Assembly: GCF_001411555.2 (NCBI RefSeq)
Contig: NC_049912.1
Span: 15,794,341 to 15,858,340 of the forward strand
Origin: Juglans regia
Lineage: Eukaryota; Streptophyta; Magnoliopsida; Fagales; Juglandaceae
Length of the DNA stretch: 64,000 nt
Direction: 5' to 3'
Part shown: in pieces, positions 44,386-56,712 of the stretch
Position numbering within the stretch: position 1 is the first letter of the stretch
Layout of the letters: every line of letters starts with the position of its first letter
Translations under genes and position numbers: made by a program
The notes under the pieces: generated by a model
The model's database searches: none
Seen by the model: only the letters and a program-made list of their open reading frames with translations
Told to the model about the DNA's origin: nothing

Positions 44386-45129
44386 TAAGGGTGGAAATAT
44401 GTGACACGACCCGTTAACCCAATACAAACACGACACGATAAAAGTGGGTTAGGGTTTAGCCTTAATGGGTTCAGGTCAAAATGGGTTGACCCGTTAAGAC
44501 ACGATTGCTTAACGGGTCACTAACGGGTCAACCTGTTAAGAAAATTAAATTTACCTTTATACCCTTAGACCTAAAGGGCAAGGAAGACGCTCCACTTCCT
44601 TCTTCAAGTTCTAAATTTGTTTAAATCTGTGTTTTTAATTTTTTATTATATTTGAGATTGAAACATTAATATATTTACATTGTATATTTTGTTTATTATA
44701 TTTGAAATGTAATTTTAATAATAAATATTATTACAAATTGTGTGAATCATATTTGTTTGGATTGTAATTTTAGACTTGTAGTTAGTTTTTCATTTTTTAT
44801 AGATATTATTTATATTTAAATATTTATATAAAATCAATTAAGTCAAACGGGGTCGTGTCATGTCGTATCGTGTCTGTTCAACCTATTAACGTAAACGGGT
44901 TGAAACGGAACGGATCGTGTCGTGTCGCATCGTGTCAATTTATTTCTTATTCATTAATGGGTCATAACGGGTCATATCGTGCTAACCCGTTATCTTACCG
45001 TGTCGTGTTCGGGTTTGAAATTTTGACACGAAATTCTTAACGGATCGTGTTCGTATCGACCCATTAAGTGTAATGTACATACCTTGACACGACATGAACA
45101 CGACTCGTTAACACGATTTGACACCCCTA
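44386..45129. mobile_element. Non-autonomous hAT-like element, 744 bp
   Basis: Ends TAAGGGTGGAAATATGTGAC and, inverted, TAGGGGTGTCAAATCGTG. Subterminal repeats of ACCCGTTAA, GACACGA and CGTGTCGTG lie on both sides in opposite sense. The flanks ATATATAT and AATTATAT agree at 6 of 8 positions but are low in complexity. No coding capacity. Confidence 0.7.
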
Positions 45130-45649
45130 AATTATATATACATATAATTGTTACCAAAACGCCGCCGATTTGATAACAATTTTTTTAAAAGGCAATTGTG
45201 TTGTTTTGGGGTTAAGTTAAACCTTACCTCCTCTCCCTCTAGTCTCTCTTCATCTTCCCCCTCTCTCTCTCTTTCCTCAAATTGCTCTCTCTGTCTCTCG
45301 ATTTTCTCAGAGCCTCTCTTCCTTGCCATCCTTTTCTTCCCTCTTCTTCTCATCCTCTTCCTCAACGTCTCCTCCTCTTTTTCTCTCAAACATCTCTCTC
45401 TCTATTTTTATTTTTGATTTGTTGTTTATTATTTTGCAAATAATTTTTTTACTAGTTTAGGATTTTTTTTATTGTGGGTTTGTTGTGTATTTTACTATTT
45501 TGTCGTGGATTTGTATTTTTGTGAGTTTCTTTTTGTAGATTTGTATTTATTTTTTTACGGCTGTCTGCATAAATATACAAACCCAAGATGAGTGCAAACA
45601 TTAACAAAAGTATTCAGTTAATTTTGGGAGTTTAAAATATAGAAAAATT
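45130..45649. other. Intergenic, CT-rich block at 45226-45410
   Basis: AT-rich DNA flanks a pyrimidine-rich segment whose open frames on both strands are compositional. Confidence 0.5.
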
Positions 45650-46088
45650 CTACTCATCATCCTCACACTAAACACCACATATAATTTTTTTATGAGTGCT
45701 GCTAGGGTGTTGCCCAGTAGTAACCGCTGGGCGTGGCCCCTAGGCAAAATTCCATTTTAAATTGTTTTTTCATTTTTCTTATTCATATATTTTTTAATAT
45801 TTTTAAAAATTTTAAAAAATATATAAAAAATATCAATACACTAATAGTCACTTTCTTAATCAATAAGTAAAAGAAAGAAATGTGAAAAAGAATTAAATGC
45901 ATGAGCGGTCCAAATGAGGGGGCAAAATCATGGGGCGGCGTATATATATAGTAACATTATTATTTTTTTCTTACCAAATGTGTGGTGCATGAATGATGAG
46001 TAGAAGAAATCAATTACTTTAGAAAGAATAAAAACAAAAAGATAAAAATAAGTATGATGTATTGTGTGAGGATGATAAGTAGCAAATC
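45650..46088 (-). mobile_element. MITE (CTACTCATCATCC family) with a nested small insertion
   Basis: Left arm CTACTCATCATCCTCACAC at about 45658 and right arm GGTGCATGAATGATGAGTAG at about 45983-46002 are inverted. The right side (45960-46088) aligns in reverse with 42711-42860. Between the arms, 45714-45955 is unrelated, begins GAGTGCTGCTAGGGTGTTGC and includes GC-rich motifs. It looks like a second small element inserted in the first. Confidence 0.5.
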
Positions 46089-46145
46089 TTTAAAATATAA
46101 GATAACCCTAAAGGAAGATTACCCTTTAAAACAACGTGCAACTTT

Positions 46146-46326
46146 CATGGAAGAGTAATGCTGCATACAGTACTCATAGAGTGCGCAAGTACTGCATTAT
46201 CGTTTTGAAAAAGACTAGGATCTATTATTAAATAAGTAATATTTTTTATTATTTAAATATCATATTTATTCACTTTTTACAAAGAGATTGCGTAGCTTGC
46301 TCATTCCTCGAATACAGATATGATTT
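46146..46326. mobile_element. Small MITE with long inverted ends
   Basis: Left GAGTAATGCTGCATACAGTA to GTGCGCAAGTACTGC and right (inverted) AGAGAAATCATATCTGTATT to GAGCAAGCTACGC form imperfect arms of about 65 bp around an AT-rich centre with ATATTTATTCACTTTT. Non-coding. Confidence 0.65.
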
Positions 46327-46884
46327 CTCTTCGTGTAACTAATTTAAAAGTCTATACATATATGCATGGTTCAATGTGAAAACGCACTCATAAACAGGAG
46401 AATTATTTGAGCATGCGTCCCTGGTCGTGAGTACCGATATAGTGATCTTTCATATCTTACCTCCATTTCTACTGTCAGACAGGCGTACAGACAAACAAAG
46501 AAGTAATAGGAGCCGTCGTTCCTTCTCGAATCACTAGCATGCATAAGATCATATATATCACCCATAAGAGAAGCAAACATAAAGACAAACGCGCACGCAC
46601 ACACAAAAACACGGGGAGATATTGTCTAGTATCATAAAGGGTATTTATCAGATCCTATACATTACCGGCCGGTCGTTTATCTTTGATATAGATATACAAT
46701 AGAGGCAAAATGATTGCCATACTGGATCTGTACATGCATATGTGCATGCGTGTCCAACAAATTATGAGTAACCTATACGTGCTTTCAAAACTTATAACCA
46801 GTCCCTGTATATATATATTTATACCTTTTCCCTTCTGGATCCCTTTCCCTATTATGTTCAACATGTAGAACAGTTCAATACTGA
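46327..46884. other. 3' flank of the bHLH gene
   Basis: Contains the presumed 3' untranslated region of the minus-strand gene. TATATATATATTTATA at about 46808-46823 may include a degenerate polyadenylation signal. No other gene. Confidence 0.45.
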
Positions 46885-47358
46885 TCATTTAGAGAAGTTA
46901 TCAGCTAAAGTCTGCATGACCTTAACCTGGGTGGCAAGGCATGTTATATAGTGGGCTGTCTCCTCCAACAAGCTGCATATATCCATTGTTTTTCCACCTG
47001 GTACAAGCTGTCTAAGCTTTTTGGCTTGGCCTAGCTCTCCTGGGGAATAACTCCTAATGACCCTTTTCTTCTTCAAGCTGCCAAGAGAGCTCCTCCCCAT
47101 TCTACTCATGTGGCGCCTTGCTCGGCTTCCAAGCTTGGAAAGAACAGCCCTGCTCCAAGCCCTCCTCGATCCAACTGCATGAGCCATTGACAAATAAGCC
47201 GCGATCTTGATTCTCTGGCTTTTTGTACGAACTCCCTCGATGGATAAGGAACCGGGTCTAGGGTTTCGGTTTCTCATATGCAAGAGAGCAGAAACAAATC
47301 TACGAGCAAACTTGACTCTGCGAGAGTTGGAGTTCCGGGTTGCACCCTTCGAGATCAT
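46885..47358 (-). CDS. IBL1-like: Atypical bHLH transcription factor, IBH1/IBL1 group
   Basis: An uninterrupted 157-codon single-exon gene. Members are nuclear, non-DNA-binding HLH proteins that pair with growth-promoting bHLH factors (HBI1, ACE/BEE types) and restrain cell elongation downstream of brassinosteroid. Family landmarks are a basic, Arg-rich N-terminus (residues 10-35), the IBH1-specific block RIKIAAYLSMAHAVGSRRAW (49-68), a Lys/Arg-rich linker (78-103) and a C-terminal HLH with KKLRQLVPGGKTMD, LLEETAHYI and LATQVKVMQTLAD (113-153). The E-box-contacting His-Glu-Arg pattern of true bHLH proteins is absent. Length matches the family (about 150-200). The start has A at -3 (CACAATGA). 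It is the only intact host gene here. IBH1 itself is the alternative to IBL1. Confidence 0.92.
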   Translation of the reverse strand: MISKGATRNSNSRRVKFARRFVSALLHMRNRNPRPGSLSIEGVRTKSQRIKIAAYLSMAHAVGSRRAWSRAVLSKLGSRARRHMSRMGRSSLGSLKKKRVIRSYSPGELGQAKKLRQLVPGGKTMDICSLLEETAHYITCLATQVKVMQTLADNFSK

Positions 47359-47870
47359 TGTGGGTACAAAGAATATCCCAAATTAACTATGTCGATGGGG
47401 ATCCAAATCCTAGCAATCTGACAGAAGTGTTCTTTTGCTGTGAAAGGCAGAGACAGATGAGCATTAAAGATTGGAAGTTGAGATTTTCTTCTGACACAAA
47501 GGGTCCTCTCTTGCTTGCAAGTACGAAAGGCAAAAACTCAGATCTGACACAAAGATTGATGGAGCGAGAAAAATGGTTATTGAGGACATAAGATATTGAT
47601 GAAGAAGCTAATTATGGGTTAGATTTGTGGGGAAAAATGGGATTGAATTTGGACGGCCAGAGATAGTTTAGAGTTTGATCTAACCATGATTTTATTTACA
47701 ACTTAATTAATGTGGTTATCTTTATCTTTAGATATGCCATTTGTGTGCCAGAAATAGAGAGCGTGGGAATCACGCTACGGCTGGCAAAAGTCATTAATTA
47801 GTATTAAATTGTACAGATTGCTTTATGTTGTGAAAGAATGTTAGCCCACCATCATATCAACGGCGATAAT
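47359..47870 (-). promoter_or_regulatory. Presumed 5' leader and promoter of the IBH1/IBL1-like gene
   Basis: About 500 bp separate the ATG from the next repeat. No clear TATA box or named element is assignable by eye. A small plus-strand frame (47340-47591) overlaps the gene end and is a shadow. Confidence 0.4.
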
Positions 47871-48040
47871 TTTAAATTTGTATGAGTTAAGTTTAAAATT
47901 AAAAATGAAATAAAATATTATTAGATTATATTTTTTAATTTTTTTTTGTTTTAAAATTTAAAAAAAAATTGAATTATTTATTCTATTTTGTATGAAAATT
48001 TAAAAAAATTATAATGATTAGATGAGATGAATTAAGACAA
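47871..48040. mobile_element. Diverged MITE fragment (GAGATGAGATG family)
   Basis: ATTATAATGATTAGATGAGA and the TTTTGTATGAAAATTTAAAA context match the right half of the MITE at 43301-43652. Confidence 0.5.
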
Positions 48041-49140
48041 GTATTAGACGTCTTTTATATGAAAAGAAATATGCACCTTAAATAATTTCTTAAGTTTAAA
48101 TAATTTCTTATGAGACGACTTTTGATTGTGGGCAAACTTTGGGTATTTTAATTAAAAAAATATAGAGTATATTATTAAAATATTAATTTTTTATATGAAT
48201 CTTAAGTTTTTTAATTTGTTTTTTAAAAAGAAATATGTAGGATTTCTAGACCCTAAAAATATACAAATCTTTTCATAAATATATAAGATTAGTTTGAAAT
48301 CAATTTGGTTGACTCTAATTCAATTTGTTAAATGAATTGCTGTAAAGAAAAAATTATAATCGTCTATTGATGAATAATCATAAAGCCAGTTTAAAAGTCT
48401 AATTTCTGACAGGCGCTCGTGAATAAGGAAATTTTTTACAATACAGCAAGCTATATATTTAAAATAGAGCTCGACTTTTGATGTAGATATGCATATGAAT
48501 TTATTTATATAAAAAATAATGTAGACATAAACACGATATATAAAAATAAATTTATAAATTAACGTGATTTGATATATAATAAGTTAAATTATAAAATTAT
48601 TTTTATTATAAAATAAATTTAATATAAATCTCATCAGTTACTTTTATAAAATCTATTTATATAAACTCAGCTTAAGTAAATTACAGCATTTTTATCATAG
48701 AAAGATGCCATTTGTTATCGCCCAAGGAATGCCGACATATTACAAAAGGAAAATGATAGAAAAAGAATTGGGAAAGTCACAAACAATCATTATAAAGAAA
48801 AAGAATTTCACTTTTTAAAGTAGTGTGTGATAGCGTTCTGTACCGTCTTCTATACACAATCTAGAGTGCTATATACATAGCGTGCATAACAATCGCTAGC
48901 TAGCAGAGCATCCACGAACCAAAGTTTTATGTAATCTCATTTTCATGGAATGGGGGAGAGGTTGGGAGAAGTGGATTAGTGGACCTACCAAGGGCCAACC
49001 ACTACATGATCGCACATGCTTCAGTTTCCCACTTGCCCAATGGAACCTTTCTCTCTTTTCTAATCTTCAATTAATACTAATTCCTTGTCCAAATATGTTT
49101 TATGTCCACATTAGGTCAAAACAACTCCCTTGCTACCATA

Positions 49141-49143
<3 letters not shown>
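48041..49143. other. AT-rich intergenic region
   Basis: No recognised gene. Short frames at 48945-49202 lead into the CT repeat and are not supported. Confidence 0.45.

Positions 49144-49193
<50 letters not shown>
49144..49193. repeat. (CT)n microsatellite, about 25 units
   Basis: A perfect CT run. Confidence 0.95.
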
Positions 49194-49194
<1 letters not shown>

Positions 49195-49733
49195 CAAGAT
49201 AATCAATGTTTTGCGAAATAACAACTTAGTTCTAAAACTTTAAACTAATGAAAATATGTAAAATTTATTATTAATATTCTTAACACTCTCATTCACAAGT
49301 AAGCCAGACTCTCTCAGAATCAGGATTTAAACTCAAGACTTTTGTTTTAATACTATGTAAAATCACCACTTATTCCAAAAATTTAAATTGATAAAATAAA
49401 ATAAATTTATTATTTATATCCTTACTATTACTTCCCCTCAAGTGTAAGCTAGATATTTCACCACTAAAATGCATCGTCAATCACTCTAATCATTCTCTGT
49501 TTTATTTTTTTAATTTGGAAACACCTCTAATTTGACAAGAATTCTCTCCAATTTAGGTTAACTAAAAGGGTTGGCTACCAAAGTACGTACAATAGTTTTT
49601 CTTCCCCTTAGATGCTCAAAAGAGAAATGTTGCAACCGGTTAAGTTGATCTTTTGGCGCGAGACTTTTGAGACAAAATTGAAATTTTTGGAAAAACACGA
49701 ATAGTCTTGACTTTCATAGTAGTCACTACAACA
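49194..49733. other. AT-rich intergenic region
   Basis: Nothing recognised up to the CACTA end. Confidence 0.45.
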
Positions 49734-50141
49734 CAATTGAGTTTTTGTGACGGTTTTGAATTTGTGACAGTCCTGAAATCATCAAAAAAATCAATTTATG
49801 TGATGGTTTCAGGCAACTGTCACAAAAGGTAGACGAGAAATGGTTTTATGTTCGAACTATAATATTGTTCTGTTCGAACATAAGCCAGACAATATCGTTT
49901 TGTAATGATTACATTTGAACGTATAAAATGTTACCTTTGAACAGTTCATATACGTTCGAACATTAAGTCCACTTACGTGTGAACGTATAAGTTATTCATT
50001 TAAACGTTTGAACGATAATCATTAATGTTCGACAGTGAATTGTTTTAAAATGAAAAATTGAATTTCAAATTAAAAAAGACTAAGAATTCAAATACCAAAA
50101 CACTAGATATATTAAATAATATTGTTTGTTACATAAAGTAT
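49734..50141. mobile_element. CACTA transposon terminus, truncated
   Basis: Begins CACTACAACACAATTGAG after a possible 3-bp target AGT, with subterminal TTGTGACGG/TGTGACAG/CTGTCACAA motifs and then TTCGAAC/GTTCGAACA palindromes (49850-50030). CACTA elements end with CACTA and have dense subterminal repeats. The other end is not visible; the LTR at 50142 cuts it off. Confidence 0.6.
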
Positions 50142-51006
50142 TGTGACGCCCCTACCTCTGCTTGGGATGGAACAGAGATTTTGAGCGTTGGGATATGCAA
50201 CACAAGGTCACATACCCCTATATATAACAGTTAATATGCAATGCAGCCTAGTATGCAACTAACAGTATGCAATAATCACATCGGAAATAAAATGTGTAAG
50301 TATAAAATACGCCAGAATAACTAAAAACATCACAACTTCATTAGAAATCATTAAGTTCAAAATACCAATGTAGCATAGACTTAGTACAACTAAGAATTAA
50401 AGTCAAATAACTATTTTCATGCGATTTAAATCGTGAAGGACTTGGGATATAAACATCAGGATTAAATCCAATCTCCTCTTAAGGTTCGGCTCCTCCTCAA
50501 TTAGTTGGATTCAGCGCTCCATCTAGATCGATATCCTCAAGATCTGGCACAACTTCTATCATTCCAAGTGGAATGATAGTGGTCACACAAGGGGTGCGAT
50601 TTATTCAAAATTTCAATAAGTTAAACAATCAATGTGCACAAAGATAAATTAAGCATGAAGAATGATAAATCTGTAATGCATTAAATGCAGAAAGAAAATC
50701 AGTATGCATGTCTCTCATCCAGATTCTTCAACATTTCAGAAAAATTGAGACATAGGTTAATAAACATTTTTGCCATCATTTTTGAAAACATAACTTCATC
50801 ATAACTTTCATCATTATTAGCAATTTGTAATTATAACGTGTGGTAACATCACAATTCCTCACATGCACTATGAGTACCTGCCGGTAACCGTAATACAACT
50901 CACGTTGAAACTACGTTATCTATAGACTCGTTCTCAATGCATTCGTAAATATAACATAACATCATAATGTATACACCTATCTGCATTAGGTGTCATAACA
51001 TATTGA
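50142..51006 (-). repeat. 3' part of a gypsy-type LTR, minus strand
   Basis: Read on the minus strand it ends CATCCCAAGCAGAGGTAGG then GGCGTCACA at 50142. This is closely similar in plan to the end of the Tekay-like LTR (GGAATTTGCGGCGTCACA) and includes the AAATCCAATCTCC/GGAATGATAG region usual there. It runs into the N gap, so the rest is unknown. No target duplication could be assigned. Confidence 0.65.
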
Positions 51007-51106
51007 NNNNNNNNNNNNNNNNNNNNNNNNNNNNNNNNNNNNNNNNNNNNNNNNNNNNNNNNNNNNNNNNNNNNNNNNNNNNNNNNNNNNNNNNNNNNNN
51101 NNNNNN
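51007..51106. other. Assembly gap (100 N)
   Basis: An exactly 100-base run of N, the usual placeholder for a gap of unknown size. Sequence on either side belongs to different LTR families in opposite orientation. Confidence 0.99.
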
Positions 51107-52193
51107 CGTTAGCCACCACTTCTCGTTGGAAATGGCCACACTTCACGGCCACAGCTCGGTCATGCTACCCCAACGCCACAATCGCCGCTAGTCCGCCACA
51201 CCTCTCTTTCAATAAGCCCATACCAAAATCATCCTCCTCTCCTCATGTTTGACAATTTCTCTCTCTCTCTCTCTCTAAACTCTCACTCTCTCTTGTGTCG
51301 CACCACTGCCTAGAGAAGCCCACCACGATGCTGACCACTCCTAACCACCGTGAACCTCGGCCAACCACCAGACCCACCGTCGCATTTGCCTTCTCCCTCT
51401 CTCGGTGAGCATCTAAAAGGTTTTTTTCCCTTTCCGTAAGCTGTATTTTTCCCCTTTTATGTGTTTTATATCAAACTTTCCCAAAATGCCCATGCCCATT
51501 ATGTTGTTTTTCCAAAAATACCCATGCCTATTTAGGATTAATAGTTGAGAATAATTTTGTGTTTGGAAGATTTTAGGTTTAGAAAACATAGGATGTTTTA
51601 GTAGTTTAGATTTTAAATAAAATCACATGTTTAATTAGAAATTTATGCAAATTACGTGTTTATTTTATAGGTGTCTGATTACATGCCAAAAATAGTGGAT
51701 TAGCACTACAAGATAAGTAGCATGATCATACCCTTACACGTATGTATGGTAAATTGCATGTCGTTTATAAAAATATTATGCATGTACACCCTCCAATGGA
51801 AGCCCCTTTTTACGTACCTAAGATATGATAAAATTATGAAAATCAATAATTTTACATGAAGAATTATGCATTAAATTATTTATGAAAACTCATGATCTTA
51901 TGAAAGGAGTTATGCATCAAAATATTTATGTAAAATCATGATTTTATGTGAGAGTTATGCATTAAAATAATTTTTGAAAGCCATGCATGATTTTATGTGA
52001 AGGTTTCTATTTATAAAAAGCCATGACTATATTCAAGGAAACATGTATCACGAGATTTATGATATGATATGACAAGTATGCATGCGATTTCTTTCGAAAT
52101 TTATGATATGACAAGTATGCAAATATGATTATGATGAAGTATAAATGATAAGATATGTAACATCCTATCTTATGATATGAAGACGATACCTAT
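51107..52193 (+). repeat. LTR fragment (family Y), left part
   Basis: Plus-strand LTR-like sequence with an exon-like, CT-rich segment (51180-51410) and AT-rich ATTATGCAT repeats (51840-52130). Interrupted at CCTAT by the Tekay-like element; it resumes at 59532. Its 5' end is not seen (gap). Confidence 0.5.
52189..52193. repeat. Target site duplication CCTAT, left of Tekay-like gypsy
   Basis: Matches 59527-59531. Confidence 0.88.
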
Positions 52194-54779
52194 TGTAACA
52201 GCCCGCTAGAAATTCATTGGCGGAATTTCTATTGACTTTAGGAATCTCGTGAAAATCCCATAAGTTTTTACGAATCGACCTATTGCATAGGTTTTAGTCT
52301 GTCAACATAGTCAGTGCTATCACTCACTATGCTGCTAGAAATATGAGTTTTATTTATTTGAGGTGGTTAGAAGTGTCAGAATGCATTATGGTCTACGCCA
52401 TTACACTCAGTGGATTATTTAGGATTTTATGGCACAATATCCTATTTTCATAATTCCGGACGAAACGTCTGTTGGAAATTGTGAAATTATTTTTAGGGGC
52501 ACTTCGAGGTTAAATTTCGGTAAAAGATTTTCAATAAAGGTTAATATGAATATTTAGGAATTTTTAGTACTAAGTTTATGATTCACTTTTTCGAAGTGAA
52601 TAGTAACCTCGATAAGCGCACCAATTGCAGTGTTTCGAAATCACAGTGTGGAATGTCCAAATTGGATTAGAGAAGTTTTATTTGGACACTTGGCAAGATC
52701 TTAGCCACACTTAGTGAATAATTTTAGACACTTGGCACCATAAGGAGCGTTTGTTGGATTTGAAGGAATCAAGGTGTGAGATCATGTCGCTTAAGCAAAA
52801 CTTTGTTTCATCTGCTCAACCAAATTGTGCCAGATCAAAGAGGTTTTCAATCCTAGTGAAATTCTAAATGGTGGGAATCCAATCGAAAGCCCAAAAGCAT
52901 GGTTGAAATCGAAACCCTAAATGGTTTCCCCAAAACCCTAAAGTTGGCCTCTAAACATTTTCTAATCCGATTTCTAGCATTGTGTTTAATCACTTGATTA
53001 AATCACTTCCACATGCTATTAATCCTTCAAATTTGTGTTAGAACATCATTATCCAACCTTATTAACCTTGAAAAATTGATTGGGCCAAGTGATATTGGAT
53101 TTGGGCTTGATAGCAACCCAAACCCTCTTTAAACCCCAGATTTTAGGCCCATTCGGTTTAGGCCCTTTAAGGCCCACGAATTTGGTCACCATAGGATTGC
53201 TTCATGGCTAAGTTTTGTACCCCCACTTGGCTGGCCAGATCTGTACAAGAAGAGCCTAGAAGGTTCTTGAAAGACAAAACAAAAGGGCCACCTCACTCTT
53301 TCACTCTCACACTCCACCTTGAGAAAAGATCTTGGTCTGATTTTTATGAGAAGAAAAGGCCAACACTCAACCATTCCTTCAGTCATATCACTTCCCATAA
53401 CTTGTGTAAGAGGCTCTTCAGTCCACTTCCCACGGAAAAGCAACTCTCCTTTACACTTTTCCTTCATAGAACACAAAAGACACTCTCGGACAGTTTTTCG
53501 TACCTCTTTTGAATGCCTGTTTCGAAGCTTTTGTAAGTGTTTCCTCGCAACGTTTCCTTCATGAAAGTTGTTTCTTTTGGAGTCTAGTTTACGTGGATAT
53601 CTTATTTGTTCCATTTGGAGATCATTTGATTGGTAACAAGTTGTTTAGACCCCAGAAAGGTCATTCTGGGCGATAAACTGGAGAGTGTGTTATATTTTGG
53701 AGTTTTTGACCAAGCTAATGAATAGATCTTGGTCCGAAATTTTTATGGAGTACTGTTAACATGTGTATGTGATTATTGGTTGAGGATTTGTTGCATGATT
53801 AAAAGTTTTGGTGAAATATTTTCTTAGGTCTAGAAACTTAGAAACTGGAAGAGGAAAAACAGTTTCTGTTTTGAGAAAGTTTAAAGCTTTTATGGTTTAA
53901 TCTTATTCCAATGGCTTTGATATTTTTATTGGAAGATCCTAAGCATCTTATATACATGTTAGAATGTTATTTTGAAGATATTTGATGTTAGTTTCGAACA
54001 TATGAAATTTTATGGAAGGAGATATTCGGTTAGGCCAAAGTGATGATGTTCTTGGCTAAATTTATATTTTGGTTGATGTTTACCCATGTGATCTTGAGTT
54101 TCAAGCTTGGATCTGTTTTAGGACACCTTTTTGAACCATGTGATGTTTTGGTTTGAAGATCACTTCTTTATAAGTCATGGATCAAGAGGTTGATCAAAAC
54201 AAGTTAGAAACAAAATTCTGTTTTGAACTTAGAAGAGAAACCAAAAAGTTCAAGTATGGTTTTAGTGATTTTGATGACTTTTGTTCATGATTCAAAACAT
54301 GATTATTCTTAAGAATATGTTATGAGTGTAGTAGAAGAAAAATTTTGGTTTAATCATGAGTTTTGAGATTTGAAAGAATTACAACAAAAAGCAAAGGAAA
54401 TAGCCTTTGTAAGTTTCGGCCATATAGAGTTTTGATGGTTGTGTTTAGTTTTAAATTTTTATTAATTGATATTTGAGTTTAGGACAAAATTTACATAAGG
54501 TATGTAAATTTTGGTGATTTTTGAAGTTATGATGCAAAATCCTTAAGTTATGGGTAAAATGGTCATTTTCCCACATGTAGAGGGTAAAATGGTAATTTTA
54601 CTCTAAGTTGATATTTTTCCATATTCCTAATTGTTAGTGATTAAGTTCTAATTTTTAGAAATCACTACTTTCAGTTTTCCGTTATCGCACTTGAGTTTTG
54701 TCTCGAAGCACGAAGATCGAGGTAAGTTAGCTTTTAACTTACTATCAATTTAATGTGTATGTGTGATAAGTAAGGGAAC

Positions 54780-55250
54780 TAAATTGTATGTATGCATGTT
54801 ATCATATGTGCCATGCCAAGTCATTACATATTTATCTATTACACAGAATTTATTCTGTCATGAATTATTCATCTGTTACACAAGATATTCTGTCACGTAT
54901 TGCTATACATGCTATACATTGCAAGTATGTCATGTTAAGTTAAGTATGCCATCTGTTACATGTATTTCTTGTCATGTAATATTCATTGTCACATGTTACG
55001 CCACGTTAAGAAATGTTGTCTGTTATATGGTATGCCATGTTACGAAATGTTGCATGTTACATGTATGACATGTTATGAAATGTTCTCTGTTACATTTATG
55101 TCTCGAAGTATGTCATGTCTGTCGTCCTACGTTCATGTCACGTTATGTTACGTCAAGATTTCTGTCTTTTATGTCACGTTCATGTTACGTCACGTTACGA
55201 AATGTCATGTCTGCCAGTTAAGTCATTCATGTCAATCACGACCCTAAGCG
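54780..55250. repeat. Degenerate CATGTTA/CACGTTA tract in LTR
   Basis: Short repeats of CATGTTACG and GTCATGT over about 470 bp; a second tract lies at 55720-55990. Confidence 0.7.
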
Positions 55251-55419
55251 CTAGGATGGGGTAATATCCTAGTGGAACTCCTTTGTTCACGCTGGAGTGT
55301 CTAAATAGGTGTGAAATTCCCTGGGTTGACGAAGTACAGTCAACAGGTTGCGAATGGGCCTAATTAGCTGGTCACCGGAGCGCGCCAGGCACTAACGCCG
55401 ATGGTGCCACACATTATGT

Positions 55420-55590
55420 TATGTGTGTCCACAGCAAGTGTGGCACAAACAGATAAGTCATGGGGCCACAACAACTGTGGAGCATGAAGTATGGGGCCAC
55501 AACAACTGTGGAGCATACACTACGTGAGACACAGCAATTGTGACACGTAGAATACGTGGGGCCACAACAACTGTGGAGTACGTATTAACG
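55420..55590. repeat. Tandem repeat GGGGCCACAACAACTGTGGAG in LTR
   Basis: Three near-perfect units (about 55454, 55491, 55558) and a diverged GAGACACAGCAATTGTGACAC unit between the last two. Each unit is a near palindrome (CCACAACAACTGTGG). Confidence 0.8.
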
Positions 55591-56550
55591 CACTCACAGC
55601 TGGTATAGAAACCTGTGATGTGATGCGGTAATCGGCAGGGACACACGGCTCAAGGGGACCTGTGTAGCACCCATATGGTCACGTTAATGATTAAGTCTAT
55701 TGAATAAGATTCCAAGTTCAAGTCATGTTTCACGTTATGTTATGTTCAAGTTTACGTTCACGCAATCATGGTAATCCCATGAGACAAGAATATGTTCCAA
55801 GTTCATGTTATGTTATGTTCACGTTTACGTTATGTTCCAAGTTCACATTTATGTTATGTCATGCTCAAGTTCAAGTTCAAATTATGCATGTTCACATGTT
55901 ATTCATGTTATGTTTCAAGTCACGTTCATGCTAAGCTTCAGTTTCAGTTTAAGTTATGCCAGTTATGTTATGTTGTATGTCAAGTTATGCTATGATTACT
56001 TATGATTTGATTATGCATTCATGCTTTTACTGCCATGCATGCATCATTAACCTGTGTGGAAGTTTCTTGTTAACTTGCTGAGATTTGTAATCAAATCTCA
56101 CTGTGGTAGTCCCAACTACCATTCCCCCCGAATAGTAGATTTTGTTACAGGATCTGAAGGAGAATCGGGAATCGACCAACTGGAAATGGTCGACTAAGCG
56201 ACGATGCGATGTAGGTGTTAATACAGTAGTTACCTCAGATTACTACTTGTATTTGTAGAGTTCAATCTCCATCACTCTTTTGATCACAACCATATGGATT
56301 AATATTGTGATCTCAGTTGTTTAGTATGTCATTATGTATGAAGTATGTTTTAAGTATTTGGGATATTTCGGTTTGGTGCATAGTATTGCTAAAAAGAAAA
56401 ATTATCCGCTGCGAATATTGCATAATGCTAGATGCATGTTAGGAATATTGCATCTTATATGTCATGAACGGGGGCAGGTAACCTTGTGTTGCATGTCTCG
56501 ACGCTTCAAATGTCCGTCCGATCCCAAGCGGAATTTGCGGCGTCACAGGG

Positions 56551-56563
56551 TGGTATCAGAGCA
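56551..56563 (+). other. Gypsy primer-binding site (initiator Met tRNA)
   Basis: TGGTATCAGAGCA lies three bases after the LTR end and is an exact match to the plant initiator Met tRNA 3' complement. Confidence 0.92.
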
Positions 56564-56712
56564 ATACGTCTCTGGGTTTAAATCCACATGTCCTTAGGAA
56601 ATGCACCAAATATTAGGCTTGAAATTTTAGTCTTTACTAGGCTTGAATTTCTTGAAGTATAAGAGATAGTATGTGGCTGTAACACGTGTACTCGTGTGAT
56701 TTAGGAAGTGAC

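Larger units (their letters stand above)
52194..56547 (+). repeat. Tekay-like 5' LTR, 4.35 kb
   Basis: Starts TGTAACAGCCCGC and ends GGCGTCACA. It contains an exon-like CT-rich area near 53200-53600 (open frames there are not family-like), CATGT/CACGT-rich tracts and a GGGGCCACAACAACTGTGG repeat. LTRs of 2.5-4.5 kb are typical of the Tekay/Del chromovirus lineage. Confidence 0.87.

Noticed and set aside
45132..45417. Arg/Glu-rich frame opposite a Ser/Leu-rich frame
   Set aside because: Purely due to a pyrimidine-rich tract.
53186..53614. 142-codon minus-strand and 102-codon plus-strand frames
   Set aside because: They lie inside the gypsy 5' LTR and overlap each other. No domain is visible.
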